This document shows positions 33,408 to 42,308 of a stretch of DNA of 45,322 nt, in pieces; the stretch's first letter is position 1; the number at the start of each line of letters is the position of its first letter. Under the pieces are notes generated by a model. It was given only the letters and a program-made list of their open reading frames with translations. It did no database searches and was not told where the DNA came from. Both the position numbers and the translations under genes were made by a program. Where the stretch lies: contig NZ_BJDT01000008.1 in NCBI RefSeq assembly GCF_005405285.1, positions 1 to 45,322 of the forward strand. The letters run 5' to 3'. Origin of the DNA: Weissella sagaensis. GTDB lineage: Bacteria; Bacillota; Bacilli; Lactobacillales; Lactobacillaceae.

Positions 33408-33995
33408 ATGGATAAACCAAAGCTATATCGCGGCCTAGTCAAATTGGTTTTAGGATTAAGTGTTCTCTTTGCCGGGTTAGCGATTATCTACTGGCAGCAA
33501 CAAACCAAACAACAACAGACTACGCATAATCAAATACAACAAGTGCAAAAGAAACAACGAGCGACGCAAAAACAACAGCAAAAGCCAGAAAAATTGGTTA
33601 ATGATGCCATTTATCAAAAACGGACGGTGGCCTTTTTAGATCGTGCGTTAGCTGGTGCAACTAAGCAAGGTGATATTACTGCCAAGGATGAAACCTACGG
33701 CAATGCCGATGCTTATACGGCGATTCAAGCAATTGTCGGTATGAATAGCGGCATGAAATTAACCCAGCATGATTTGCAGTTTAACAAAATGGCCGATGGG
33801 GAAATTGTTGGTGATGGTCAGATTGAAATTGAAGCTTTTGGTATCTCGGATGATAAAAAAGCGAAAACCCGACATACGAAAACAAAATTTACGGTGTTAG
33901 TCACATTAAGTAAATACCAGCATCAATTACGCGTCGAAGATATTCAATTAGGAGAGGTGAAAGCAAGTGAGAACGCCAACGACACAATCTACTAA
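33408..33995 (+). CDS. VirB8-like bitopic membrane protein 1
   Basis: One N-terminal membrane helix (LVLGLSVLFAGLAIIYW) is followed by a Gln/Lys-rich linker (QQQTTHNQIQQVQKKQRATQ) and an external domain of about 130 residues. The arrangement and the position next to a second similar gene suggest the NTF2-fold VirB8/TcpC-like core proteins of the channel. No motif proves it. AAAGGAG supports the ATG at 33408, with a TTG at 33405 in frame. Its end overlaps the next gene by about 29 bases. Confidence 0.65.
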   Translation: MDKPKLYRGLVKLVLGLSVLFAGLAIIYWQQQTKQQQTTHNQIQQVQKKQRATQKQQQKPEKLVNDAIYQKRTVAFLDRALAGATKQGDITAKDETYGNADAYTAIQAIVGMNSGMKLTQHDLQFNKMADGEIVGDGQIEIEAFGISDDKKAKTRHTKTKFTVLVTLSKYQHQLRVEDIQLGEVKASENANDTIY

Positions 33996-34566
33996 GCGCT
34001 TTTATTTTATTTGGGGTGGCTTGAGCGTGGTGGCAATTGTTATCGGTTTTGTTTTTATTTTCATGGGTGCCAATCAAAAAGCAACACAAACCGAACAACA
34101 AGACCACTTACAGCAGCAACAAACGCAGCAAAAGTTATCCAAATTTGAACGGGAACGCCCCCTATATAGTCAAACAGAAAAACGATTGGATACCTTTATG
34201 AGTGCTTACTTTAATTACGACGATCAAAAAGGCTATAATCACCGTCGTAAAGCGGCCAAAAAAGTGGTCAGTCAGGCTGTGTATGACAATCGAAAATTAT
34301 TCAAAGAAGATAAGTATAGTAAAACCCGCCAGTTAGGCTTACAGTCAACCTTTGTAAAAAATCAAATTATCCCGACGAAGATTACTGATCAACAATTAGA
34401 AGCCACGGTTTATACAACTCAAAGATTGAATTTTGAAGATGAAGATGGCAAAGACACGGTGAAAGTCTTTCAGGTAACGTATGATGGAGAGACTGATAAA
34501 TTAGTGAAAATTGAGCAACGAGGAATTTACAATATCGCTGTTGATAGCACGGAAACAGTTGATTAG
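33967..34566 (+). CDS. VirB8-like bitopic membrane protein 2
   Basis: The GTG start has GGAGAGGTG upstream and lies inside the preceding gene. The product has one membrane helix (GGLSVVAIVIGFVFIFMG), a Gln-rich linker, and an external domain beginning ERPLYSQTEKRLDTFMSAYF. It looks like a relative of the preceding protein, and the pair may assemble together. The TcpC/VirB8 assignment is from layout only. Confidence 0.65.
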   Translation: MRTPTTQSTKRFYFIWGGLSVVAIVIGFVFIFMGANQKATQTEQQDHLQQQQTQQKLSKFERERPLYSQTEKRLDTFMSAYFNYDDQKGYNHRRKAAKKVVSQAVYDNRKLFKEDKYSKTRQLGLQSTFVKNQIIPTKITDQQLEATVYTTQRLNFEDEDGKDTVKVFQVTYDGETDKLVKIEQRGIYNIAVDSTETVD

Positions 34567-34593
34567 TAAATGTAAATAAGAAAGGTGGCAGAT

Positions 34594-34896
34594 ATGAACT
34601 GGATACCACAACTTATGGCTGCTGGTCAGGGGGATTTAAGTAGTTCGGCTGCAAAAGAATTAGGACACGCTTTATGGCAAAATTCTGCACAGGGTCATTA
34701 TATTGTTGATTATGTTAAATATTTTAGTAACCTAATTGAGTTAAGTGAATTTTTACGGGTGACACAAGTTCATTTACGTACCGCAATGGTCAAAGCTGAT
34801 CAACATGGTAGTCGTCAATTTAGAATGAATGATCATGTTATTCGGTTTAATAATAACGAGGGTTATCAGTCTTTTTTAAAACCTAAAAACTTCTAA
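34594..34896 (+). CDS. Hypothetical soluble protein (100 aa)
   Basis: AAAGGTGG favours the ATG at 34594 over an upstream GTG at 34585. The product has no membrane segment. Its middle (KYFSNLIELSEFLRVTQVHL, then RTAMVKADQHGSRQF) could be a small helical DNA- or protein-binding fold. It is the last gene of transfer unit 2, before a terminator. No family is recognised; a regulator of the transfer units is one possibility. Confidence 0.65.
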   Translation: MNWIPQLMAAGQGDLSSSAAKELGHALWQNSAQGHYIVDYVKYFSNLIELSEFLRVTQVHLRTAMVKADQHGSRQFRMNDHVIRFNNNEGYQSFLKPKNF

Positions 34897-34930
34897 AAAA
34901 CTTAACTGACTTAGGTAATTAGATTTTAAG

Positions 34931-34984
34931 GAGCAACTGTTCATTTGGTATTTTGCACTGCCAAGTTGAACGGTTGTTCTTTTA
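34931..34984 (+). terminator. Terminator of transfer unit 2
   Basis: GAGCAACTGTTCA (34931-34943) pairs with TGAACGGTTGTTC (34967-34979), with G-T pairs, and TTTTA follows. It lies just before the third conjugation promoter. Confidence 0.75.
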
Positions 34985-34997
34985 GTTTAAAAATTTC

Positions 34998-35041
34998 TTT
35001 GGGACACTTTTACATAGGCTTTTAAAAATTCGTTACGATAG
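34998..35041 (+). promoter_or_regulatory. Conjugation promoter, copy 3
   Basis: This is the same 44-bp block (TTTGGGACACTTTTACATAG ... TTCGTTACGATA) with the same spacer as copy 2. Its end is 45 bases from the ATG at 35087. It drives transfer unit 3, starting with the VirB2-like protein. Confidence 0.75.
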
Positions 35042-35086
35042 GGTTGCACTAGAGATAGTGACAATAATTTTTTTGGAGGTCACATT

Positions 35087-35458
35087 ATGACAACAGTAAC
35101 AAAACCTTGGTCACGAGGATTATCCGCAACCGCTCTTAGTGCTGGGACAGCTTTATTGGTCAGCAGTCAAGCTACTTTAATTCATGCTGCCGCACTAGAA
35201 GAAACTGCTAAGAATACCGGAAGTAAGGTTATTACTTTCTTAATTCTACTAACAGTTGTTTTAGGGGCGATTGGGGCTGCTTTAGGAATTGCTATGATGG
35301 CATCAGGTAATCAAATGCTACATGCTTCTGGCACCAAAAAAGTGATGATTGGTTTAGCTAGCATCGTTGGAATTCTATGCTTAGGTTTGGGGGTTACCTG
35401 GATTGTTCAAACCGTTACCAGTGCTGGTGGTGGCTTTACTTGGCAATGGCCATTTTAA
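35087..35458 (+). CDS. VirB2/TrbC-like pilin or small membrane protein
   Basis: The 123-residue protein has a signal-like N-terminus (ATALSAGTALLVSSQATLIH-AA). Two hydrophobic segments follow, VITFLILLTVVLGAIGAALG and VMIGLASIVGILCLGLGVTW, separated by a short loop. This is the VirB2/TrbC pilin layout. GGAGG precedes the ATG. It has its own copy of the conjugation promoter, consistent with a protein needed in large amounts. Confidence 0.7.
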   Translation: MTTVTKPWSRGLSATALSAGTALLVSSQATLIHAAALEETAKNTGSKVITFLILLTVVLGAIGAALGIAMMASGNQMLHASGTKKVMIGLASIVGILCLGLGVTWIVQTVTSAGGGFTWQWPF

Positions 35459-35489
35459 AGTAACCAATTAACTCGAAAGGAGGTCAGAT

Positions 35490-37328
35490 ATGCCCTGGTT
35501 GAAAACAAGAAAACGACCATCGATTGATTTAGGCGCTTATCGGGCACAGATTGTTAAATCTAACTTGGATCGTGAAAATCCATTAATCAAAAATATCATT
35601 GCAGAAACCGGTCAAATTGCACAAACGTGGCCGAATTTAAAATTAGATGAATTAAAAGCACTGACAGAAAAATTACAACAAACCGTGGTAACGGCAACGG
35701 GTGAAATTGTCCCGTTAGGTGACGTTAGTTTTTTAACAGTTGATCCGCAAAATCCTAAAAAGGTGGTTGAAACAGGTATCACGTGGGAAAAAGCCACTGT
35801 TAAGCCGGATATGGAAAATTTTGTTGTGGAAACGGTCAATCAAGTTTTGAATGATGAACAAGTCCGTTTGGATGACGATTTAACTTATACTGACTTAGCG
35901 GAAGCCTTAACCAGTTTTCTGGCGGCTAGTCATGATTTAGGTGGCTTTGCTTATCAGGAGTTACCAGAACTACCAAGTGAAGAAAAATATGTAGAAGCTG
36001 TAGAAAATAATCAAATTATTCATTTATTACCTAAACGTTTGATTGTTAGCGAAGCAGCGCCCGTTGGCCAGCAAGCTAACGAGCAGGCAAGTAATGATGA
36101 TGTGCGAGCAACACCGACGAAACCAGAAGTGAAATCATCAGAAGCTGCATCTGAATCAGTTAGTGCCACTAGTCAAGCATCATCAGAAGCAACACCTGCA
36201 GTAGTCAATGATGAACCGGTTAAAGCACAATTTGATAACAGTACGGTCACCATTGCAAGTCTGATTAAGGCTTTTGATGTGAAAACGTCGTTTTTTAAGA
36301 CCGCATCAATTGATGAACAACAGGTTGTAGTTCCGGAAAGTGATAACTATGTTGATGTGATGATGGCACGGGAAACACAAGAGGCCAATACTTTCATGCA
36401 ACAAACTGCTGATAAAGTGGCCGATGCTTATCGAGAAACTTTGACGCAAAACATTGCTGATGTGCATGAGGATACGCAAGCCATTGATGAGTTACTTGCG
36501 ACTGATTGGCAAACCCCTGTTAAACAACAAGTGACGCAACGGCATACCAAAGATTATAGGGAACGCTTAGATAATTCACTACAAGCGTTAGAGTCCGATT
36601 ATCAACAAGCCGTGGCAGATGAAGAACAACGCCATACACAAACATTAGCTAAACTTGAACAAAATTTAACGGCTGATAAAGCTAAGACCACGGAGAAATT
36701 AACAGCCGATCGTGATCAAATTATTCAACATGAAATTGCCCAGATTATTACAACCCAAACGCAATATATTGAACAGGAAGTGCAACAATTACGCTACAAT
36801 CAAGCAGAATTTAAACGCCATAAGGTGATAGATCAAATTGTCACTGGTCAAAAAGAAGCCAACGAATTGTTGACGAAAGCTTATCGACAATTATCAAGTG
36901 GCCTTGAAGAGCGCCGTCAAGAGTTTATGAAAGAACACGAGCAGGCCCTTGCAATCCGTCAGGATTCAGACCAAGCACAAGCTGAAAAGGAACGCTTGCA
37001 ATTTGCGAATGCAGAAGTGCTCAATCTTGAGGAACGTCATGATCAACTTAAATCAGTTAGAATGGATCTAGAAGGTCAGATTGGTCAATTGCAAGCAGAA
37101 TCTTCTAAGTGGCAGTTCCGCGCTGAAACAGCACAGGAAGACTTAGAACGTGTGAAGCAACAATTGGCCACTGTTAATCAACAATATGAGCATCGCTTGC
37201 AGAGTGATCAAGTTGATTTAGCGCAGCATCAACAATTAGCACAACAAGCCCGCCAAGCCAAGTTAGCGAAGTGGTTGCATCCATTTAAAAGTCGGCAAAA
37301 AGAAACTGAACATGTCTCACAATCGTGA
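35490..37328 (+). CDS. Long coiled-coil transfer-locus protein (612 aa)
   Basis: The first 190 residues look globular (PWLKTRKRPSIDLGAYRAQI). A Ser/Ala/Glu-rich linker follows (residues about 190-245). From about 290 to the end a very long Gln/Glu/Lys-rich coiled coil runs (HTQTLAKLEQNLTADKAKTT; EERHDQLKSVRMDLEGQIGQ), closing with a basic KWLHPFKSRQKE tail. No signal peptide or transmembrane segment is visible. AAAGGAGG precedes the ATG. Size and architecture suggest a scaffold, but I cannot assign a known transfer role. Confidence 0.75.
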   Translation: MPWLKTRKRPSIDLGAYRAQIVKSNLDRENPLIKNIIAETGQIAQTWPNLKLDELKALTEKLQQTVVTATGEIVPLGDVSFLTVDPQNPKKVVETGITWEKATVKPDMENFVVETVNQVLNDEQVRLDDDLTYTDLAEALTSFLAASHDLGGFAYQELPELPSEEKYVEAVENNQIIHLLPKRLIVSEAAPVGQQANEQASNDDVRATPTKPEVKSSEAASESVSATSQASSEATPAVVNDEPVKAQFDNSTVTIASLIKAFDVKTSFFKTASIDEQQVVVPESDNYVDVMMARETQEANTFMQQTADKVADAYRETLTQNIADVHEDTQAIDELLATDWQTPVKQQVTQRHTKDYRERLDNSLQALESDYQQAVADEEQRHTQTLAKLEQNLTADKAKTTEKLTADRDQIIQHEIAQIITTQTQYIEQEVQQLRYNQAEFKRHKVIDQIVTGQKEANELLTKAYRQLSSGLEERRQEFMKEHEQALAIRQDSDQAQAEKERLQFANAEVLNLEERHDQLKSVRMDLEGQIGQLQAESSKWQFRAETAQEDLERVKQQLATVNQQYEHRLQSDQVDLAQHQQLAQQARQAKLAKWLHPFKSRQKETEHVSQS

Positions 37329-37336
37329 GCAAACCC

Positions 37337-37390
37337 GTCATGCCTGGTGGTCAGTTTTTAACTGAATGAGGTTCGATTCCTGGTCATGAT
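37337..37390 (+). other. tRNA-like element lacking a D arm
   Basis: GTCATG (37337-37342) pairs with CATGAT (37385-37390) like an acceptor stem, with one wobble. TCAG/CTGA encloses a seven-base TTTTTAA loop with a TTT 'anticodon' (37351-37364). GGTTCGATTCC (37370-37380) is a classical T arm. A D arm and a CCA end are missing. It may be a decayed tRNA, a tRNA mimic or chance. It lies between the coiled-coil gene and the next small gene. Confidence 0.3.
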
Positions 37391-37450
37391 GATTGCCGAA
37401 TGATCAGCAACTAATAAGACATTAAACATCAAAGGAGAGGGGGACGTAAA

Positions 37451-37720
37451 ATGTTCTTTAAATTAAAACGATTGCAGCAACGGCTTAGTTATTATTTTGG
37501 TTATATGTGGTCGTTCTTTTTTTACATTGCACCAAGTTTTATAGTAGTTGACATGTTTAATCAGGGAGAAGTAAAGTTTGGCTTAGCGTTTGTATGTTTT
37601 GGCTTTTTCATGAGTGTTTTGTGTTTTATGACCAGCCGAGAAAAGAAAAAACGTTATCATGAAACGCAAGTTGCACTTGCTGAACTTGATGAAAAAATTC
37701 GAAAGACAGGTTATGAATGA
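37451..37720 (+). CDS. Small two-helix membrane protein (89 aa)
   Basis: AAAGGAGAGG precedes the ATG. Two hydrophobic segments (YMWSFFFYIAPSFIVVDMF; LAFVCFGFFMSVLCFMTS) are followed by a charged cytoplasmic tail (REKKKRYHETQVALAELDEK). The stop overlaps the next start by eight bases. The protein is not recognised; it may be a late gene of transfer unit 3. Confidence 0.65.
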   Translation: MFFKLKRLQQRLSYYFGYMWSFFFYIAPSFIVVDMFNQGEVKFGLAFVCFGFFMSVLCFMTSREKKKRYHETQVALAELDEKIRKTGYE

Positions 37721-37901
37721 GTACCGTATCCTAGCTGAGAAGCCTAGCCAAGCACGTGCATATGTTGAGGCTTTTCAACACAATACTAAGAAACTGGTTT
37801 ACTTTGAAGTAAGTGACCCGGTTTTGCCGTCAGATACAACTATTATGTTAATTAGCCAAGTTGGTAAAGAACGAATCATTATGTCAGGTCAATCATCTTA
37901 G
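37713..37901 (+). CDS. Hypothetical protein (62 aa)
   Basis: From the ATG at 37713 the product is MNEYRILAEKPSQARAYVEA... ending with a beta-rich TIMLISQVGKERIIMSG. It overlaps the preceding gene by eight bases, so it is probably translated by coupling. It is soluble and of unknown function. The frame extends further upstream but only inside the neighbouring gene. Confidence 0.55.
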   Translation: MNEYRILAEKPSQARAYVEAFQHNTKKLVYFEVSDPVLPSDTTIMLISQVGKERIIMSGQSS

Positions 37902-37950
37902 AGTATAATAAGTCTCAATTATTTAAATTAAATGAAGGAAAATAGTTACA

Positions 37951-38427
37951 ATGATTAAACATAGAACATTTAAGGATTCAGACGCAGAAGAAGTTGCAAA
38001 TGTAGTTAAGGAAACTATGTTAACTACCAATATAAAGGATTATTCTAAAGAATATTTAGACAATGATCTAAAAAGACTTACTGCTCAAGATTTTATAGAG
38101 AGAGCAAAATATTTACACTGCTATGTATTTATTGATAATTCTATAAACAAGATTATTGCAGTTGGTTCAATTAGTGCATATTGGGATAAAAATGATGAAA
38201 GTAGCCTGTTTAATATTTTTGTATCGCCTAAGTATCAAGGACAAGGAATTGGTAAGCAACTTATCCAAGTATTAGAACAGGACGAATATTTTACAAGAGC
38301 CAAGCGCATTGAAATTCCCGCTTCAATTACCGGTTTAGGATTTTACCAAAAAATGGGTTATTCATTTAAAAACGGTAATAGTATTCTTGATGATGAACAA
38401 TTATATCGCTTAGAAAAATTTAATTAA
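37951..38427 (+). CDS. GNAT-family N-acetyltransferase
   Basis: The 158-residue protein has the GNAT fold order. An N-terminal IKHRTFKDSDAEEVANVV is followed by KIIAVGSISAYWDK and then LFNIFVSPKYQGQGIGKQLI, which holds the Q-x-x-G-x-G acetyl-CoA loop (about residues 92-105). GLGFYQKMGYSF is the C-terminal motif B-like segment. The substrate cannot be told. GAAGGAAAA precedes the ATG. It has no obvious link with conjugation and is more AT-rich than the transfer genes, so it may be a separate cargo gene. Confidence 0.88.
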   Translation: MIKHRTFKDSDAEEVANVVKETMLTTNIKDYSKEYLDNDLKRLTAQDFIERAKYLHCYVFIDNSINKIIAVGSISAYWDKNDESSLFNIFVSPKYQGQGIGKQLIQVLEQDEYFTRAKRIEIPASITGLGFYQKMGYSFKNGNSILDDEQLYRLEKFN

Positions 38428-39027
38428 AAATATCTGTACAAAATCATGCCAATGGCGTTAAAGTTACTAATTGAGGGAGTGACATCTTTTATATTGAAAT
38501 GTTTTGCCTGTACACAAACCCACCGCTGATAGTGAATTTCTTATTTAGTAAGAGTTTAAAGAGCAAGGCTCTACATTATATTTATTAAGTACTGCTTTAA
38601 CAAGGTCAGGTATTGGGATTTCAAGATAATAATGTCGTACTATCAAATAATTCAAAATTATTTCCAATTCATGATATTTTATACATTGGATAAATGGAAT
38701 TTTTTGTGTAGCAAATTAAATATAGATAATTGCTTTTTTTATGATTCTCTATATTTTTACTACAATTAGATTGTTTCTTCTGTCGGTCCATGAAATCCGG
38801 ATTGATGCACAAAAAAGCCAGCAAAGTTGCTGGCTTTTTTGTGCGTATTTGAGTGTTGAGAAACGCATTCTACGACCATTTTTATTGTATTAAGTGGTAC
38901 CTTGTCCAGTAACGACAATTCAAATTCATCTAATAACAGTGTAATTGGAGTAATATTGCTTATTATAATTGAAATTAACCATGAAAATAGTTTAAAGAAA
39001 TATGATTTAAAAGGTAGGTCAAATGTT
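38428..39027. other. AT-rich intergenic region
   Basis: About 600 bases hold no credible gene; all frames are broken by stops. The one clear structure is the strong hairpin at 38807-38844. The frame open upstream of the IS30 ATG (from 38902) has low-complexity content and is not counted as coding. The left end of the IS30 element must lie in this stretch. AGTAACGACAATT near 38909 resembles a complement near 40147-40158, but the match is weak. Confidence 0.5.
38807..38844. terminator. Bidirectional terminator hairpin
   Basis: GCACAAAAAAGCCAGCAA (38807-38824) is exactly complementary to TTGCTGGCTTTTTTGTGC (38827-38844). The T6 run on either strand makes it a likely terminator in both directions. 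Confidence 0.8.
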
Positions 39028-40128
39028 ATGAGTCAATCCATTTCGTATGAAGAACGAATAAAAATTGAACTATTGATTAAGGAAGGTTATTCATTAATTA
39101 GAATAGCTGAACGATTAAACAGAAACCGCTCATCAATCACGCGAGAAATCCGACGAGGCACTGCAGATAATAAAAAAGATAATTTACGTTATCCAACAAA
39201 ATTACTGAAATCTATGTACCGTGCTCGCGATGCGCAATTTCGCGCCCAAAATCGGCGGCATCATGCTGGTAGACCTTCGTCATTGACTAATTATAAAAAA
39301 CAAGTTTTACAAACAGAAATACAACAGCATCACTTTACACCCGGTCAAGTGGTTGCAAAGCATCGGCGTTTATTTTCAAATACAACTGTGATTTATACCT
39401 GGATCAATCAGAATAAAATTCCAGGGCTATCAAACCAGGATTTGCCAATGCAAGGGAAACGGTATCGTCGTAATATAAACCGGGCATTGAATAAATACAG
39501 ACGACCTTTAGCAAAAAAATATCAACGTCGTTATCGGTCTTTTCGACCGCTTGTCACACCGGAAGAAGTTGGTCAGTATATTGGACAACGACGCAGTATC
39601 AATGAGCGGCCGGCATCAATTAATCAGCGTCGTACTTTTGGTCATTGGGAAATGGATGGGGTTGAAAGCAAAAATCATCAGGGCTCCTTATTAATTACCT
39701 TTGTTGAACGTAAAACACGTTATCAAGTAGCTATTAAAGCAAAATCCAAGAGTGCTTTGGAAATTGTGAGGGTACTTAGTCAATTTAAACACCAGTATGG
39801 TCGTTATGTGAAATCAATCACATGCGATAATGGGCACGAATTTGTGAATAGTCGTGTGGTGAAGTTTATTTTGTGTTATTTAGGGGATTTATACGTGGCC
39901 AATACTTATGCGCCGTACGAGCGAGCAACTAATGAGCGGACTAATCGAAACTTACGCGCCCGATGGTATTTTCCCAAAGGCACTTTGTTTAGTGATGTCA
40001 CGCAGCAACAAGTTAATCAAGTGATCAACGAGATTAATAGTAAACCGCTGACACATGCTGTTAAGAGTCAGAAATCCCCAAATTATCTGTTTAAACGAGC
40101 AACAAGGCGTTTACAAGTAACTGCATGA
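39028..40128 (+). CDS. IS30-family transposase
   Basis: The 366-residue protein from the ATG at 39028 has the IS30 layout. An N-terminal HTH (YEERIKIELLIKEGYSLIRI, then AERLNRNRSSITREIRRG) is followed by a DDE core: HWEMDGVES (first Asp), ITCDNGHEF (second Asp) and ATNERTNRNLR (Glu). The frame is intact, so the element may be active. Terminal repeats could not be fixed with certainty. Confidence 0.92.
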   Translation: MSQSISYEERIKIELLIKEGYSLIRIAERLNRNRSSITREIRRGTADNKKDNLRYPTKLLKSMYRARDAQFRAQNRRHHAGRPSSLTNYKKQVLQTEIQQHHFTPGQVVAKHRRLFSNTTVIYTWINQNKIPGLSNQDLPMQGKRYRRNINRALNKYRRPLAKKYQRRYRSFRPLVTPEEVGQYIGQRRSINERPASINQRRTFGHWEMDGVESKNHQGSLLITFVERKTRYQVAIKAKSKSALEIVRVLSQFKHQYGRYVKSITCDNGHEFVNSRVVKFILCYLGDLYVANTYAPYERATNERTNRNLRARWYFPKGTLFSDVTQQQVNQVINEINSKPLTHAVKSQKSPNYLFKRATRRLQVTA

Positions 40129-40522
40129 AAGTAACCGTAGTTTAACAAATATCGTTGCAAAAGCCTGATAAAGCTATTTTTTAAAAACAGCATAATGAGG
40201 CTGGTTTTTGTGTGCTTAAAAAATATAAAAAGATGCAATAATTTTTAATTTTGCTAATTTAAGGACGATATATTGAAGCTGGTTACTAAATTAATGTAAA
40301 AAACACAAATTTATCGTGAAGAATTGTAAAATGTCATTAAATTGTTAAAAAGCTGGCTGAATACTAGCAAATCAGACTTTATAAGCATCAAAAAAATGGC
40401 AAAATTACTTGAGTTGCATTAAATACTTGACAATACCTGTTTTTAACGCAATTTGCCAACACAGGTGAATCACCATTTGATAATTTATTTAAAAATAAAT
40501 AAGAAAGACGGTGTTTACTCGT
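40129..40522. other. AT-rich region right of the IS30 transposase
   Basis: No gene is seen in these 394 bases. The right end of the IS30 element should lie in the first part (GTTTAACAAATATCGTTGC near 40140-40158). GCATAATGAGGCTGG and nearby stem-like segments are weak. Confidence 0.45.
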
Positions 40523-40734
40523 GAAGTGCTCCATAATTGTTAGACATACAATCTAACGATTATGGGATATTTTTATATGACTAAATTTAAAATTGATGCC
40601 GTGCAACGTTACTTTAACCACAACTTTCATTAGATACACTTTCAACAAAGGCCAAGCCTACGTCTTGGCCTTTTTGTGCATTGAAGCGCCCTATAATTGT
40701 TTAGATTGTAAAGCTAACAATTATAGGGCGCTTC
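40523..40734 (+). mobile_element. MITE-like deletion derivative of an IS3/IS150-type element
   Basis: The left end GAAGTGCTCCATAATTGTTA matches the complement of the right end, GAAGCGCCCTATAATTGTTA, at 17 of 20 positions, giving a 212-bp element. Inside, MTKFKIDAVQRYFN starting near 40577 resembles the first residues of an IS150-type OrfA, cut off after 18 codons. The right end also forms a long hairpin (40683-40734). It is too short to encode transposase and would depend on a full-length relative. Confidence 0.6.
40647..40675 (+). terminator. Terminator inside the MITE-like element
   Basis: AAAGGCCAAG (40647-40656) pairs with CTTGGCCTTT (40664-40673) and T-rich sequence follows. It may stop transcription that enters the element. 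Confidence 0.75.
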
Positions 40735-40778
40735 GGTCTTGCATATCTAAAAATACTTTAATTGTTCTTGGATCAATG

Positions 40779-42028
40779 TCAAATGCACGTCCAAGTTCTG
40801 CATAATTGAGTTAATGTGTTCCATACGAATTTTTGGATTAAATAGTAAAGATTTTTCCAATCAGGTGGCCCAGGAGCAGATTTCCAAATAACTTGTTTAC
40901 CCTGAAATGATGGATTATACACATCTGAAATAAATTTTTTTGTTTCTCTATTAATTTTTTTATTAACGACAACATTGAAAAAATTTTTATCAGTTATCGT
41001 TTTAACTGTTTTTGCAATGTAGTTATTATAAAAATCACTATCAGTAAAATCAATGGCTATATAAATAGGGTTAATACAGGGCGTCAAAAATAATTCAGTT
41101 AATCTTAATAAATAATAGATATTATCTATTTAATTAATAGTTTTACTATTTAATGTGATTGGATAAGCCTCTTTATCAATATCTTGAATTAACAACGTCA
41201 GAACCTTTTTTATTTTATCATTTGTAAATTTCTATTAAAACAAAGTCATCCGTTGACATTTTTTGCCATACATCTTACGAAGTGATTAGTAAGCAGTTTG
41301 ATTTTAGGAGTTGTATTAAAATGATAAAATTTACATTTTCTTTTTTAGTTATGATAAACCCCATTTTAGAGCGATAGTAATTGATAAATATAAAAAAATT
41401 TAATTCGAGTCTTTGACTTTTTGTGGGATTGATATTCCATATTTGAGAGGCATAGGTAATAGAATTTCTTAGTTTAAGAGAAGAAATTTTTGAGTTGTAA
41501 TACGGCTCTATAAATTCAAAATATGAAAAATATTTAAATACCGTGTATATGTAATATCGAAGCTTTATTTCAGTTTGAGAAATATTTTTAATAAGACTTT
41601 TCCCTAGACGATTAAACATATTTTTTTTGGCCTAAAATAGGTTGAAATACTTATGTTTAAATTTTGTGCAAAGGATTCATTAGATTGATTTTTAATGTTA
41701 GAAAAGCATGACAAAAAATTTGGAAGTTAATTGAATTTCTAGCTTCATAGGATATTGCTTGATGAACACTGGTGCTATTTATTAAAGTGCAACTCAATAA
41801 ACCATTTGAGTGAGTCATTTTAATTTGTAGGATAGTTTTTGAAATATCTTCGACTTCTTCTAACAAATGATGCATTTTATAGCTACTTATAGCTAATTCT
41901 TTTTTTAACTTATATATGGAATAAGTAGTTTGATTCTGATCGTATAGTAATTCAAAAAAATTAATACTCAATAATCGATTTTCATCAATAAAAGGTGTAA
42001 ATGTTTGTAACATATCATATAACTCCAA
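40779..42028 (-). pseudogene. Mga-type transcriptional regulator, decayed
   Basis: Three leftward pieces in different frames appear to be one gene. They are 42028-41657 (MELYDMLQTFTPFIDENRLL, HTH region LKKELAISSYKMHHLLEEVE), 41619-41275, and 41087-40779 (INPIYIAIDFTDSDFYNNYI ... SAPGPPDWKNL). Order, summed length (about 416 codons) and content fit the Mga HTH plus PRD-like family, which often controls adjacent surface-protein genes. Several stops and frame breaks make a full product impossible. It is divergent from the adhesin gene, which starts 280 bases away. That spacer is very AT-rich and holds nothing recognisable beyond the adhesin's ribosome site. Confidence 0.55.
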
Positions 42029-42308
42029 TAACCATTATTTAACTTTCATCAGTAGAATAAGAAATTTACCTCGATTAGTAATTTTTATTATTAAATTATG
42101 GCAACAATTAGAATTCTGTATCAAAAAAGAAGAACTGTTTTATGCAATTATTAGTAATAAATATCATTTTTTTATTAACCTGTGAAATTAATGAGATAAA
42201 TTTGAGAAAATCGTTCTCCTTTAAGCCATTATTTTTACTAATATTTCTCTATAGGTTAAATGAAACCTAAATTAATATTTTTTAAATACTATTTTGTAGG
42301 AGGATAAA

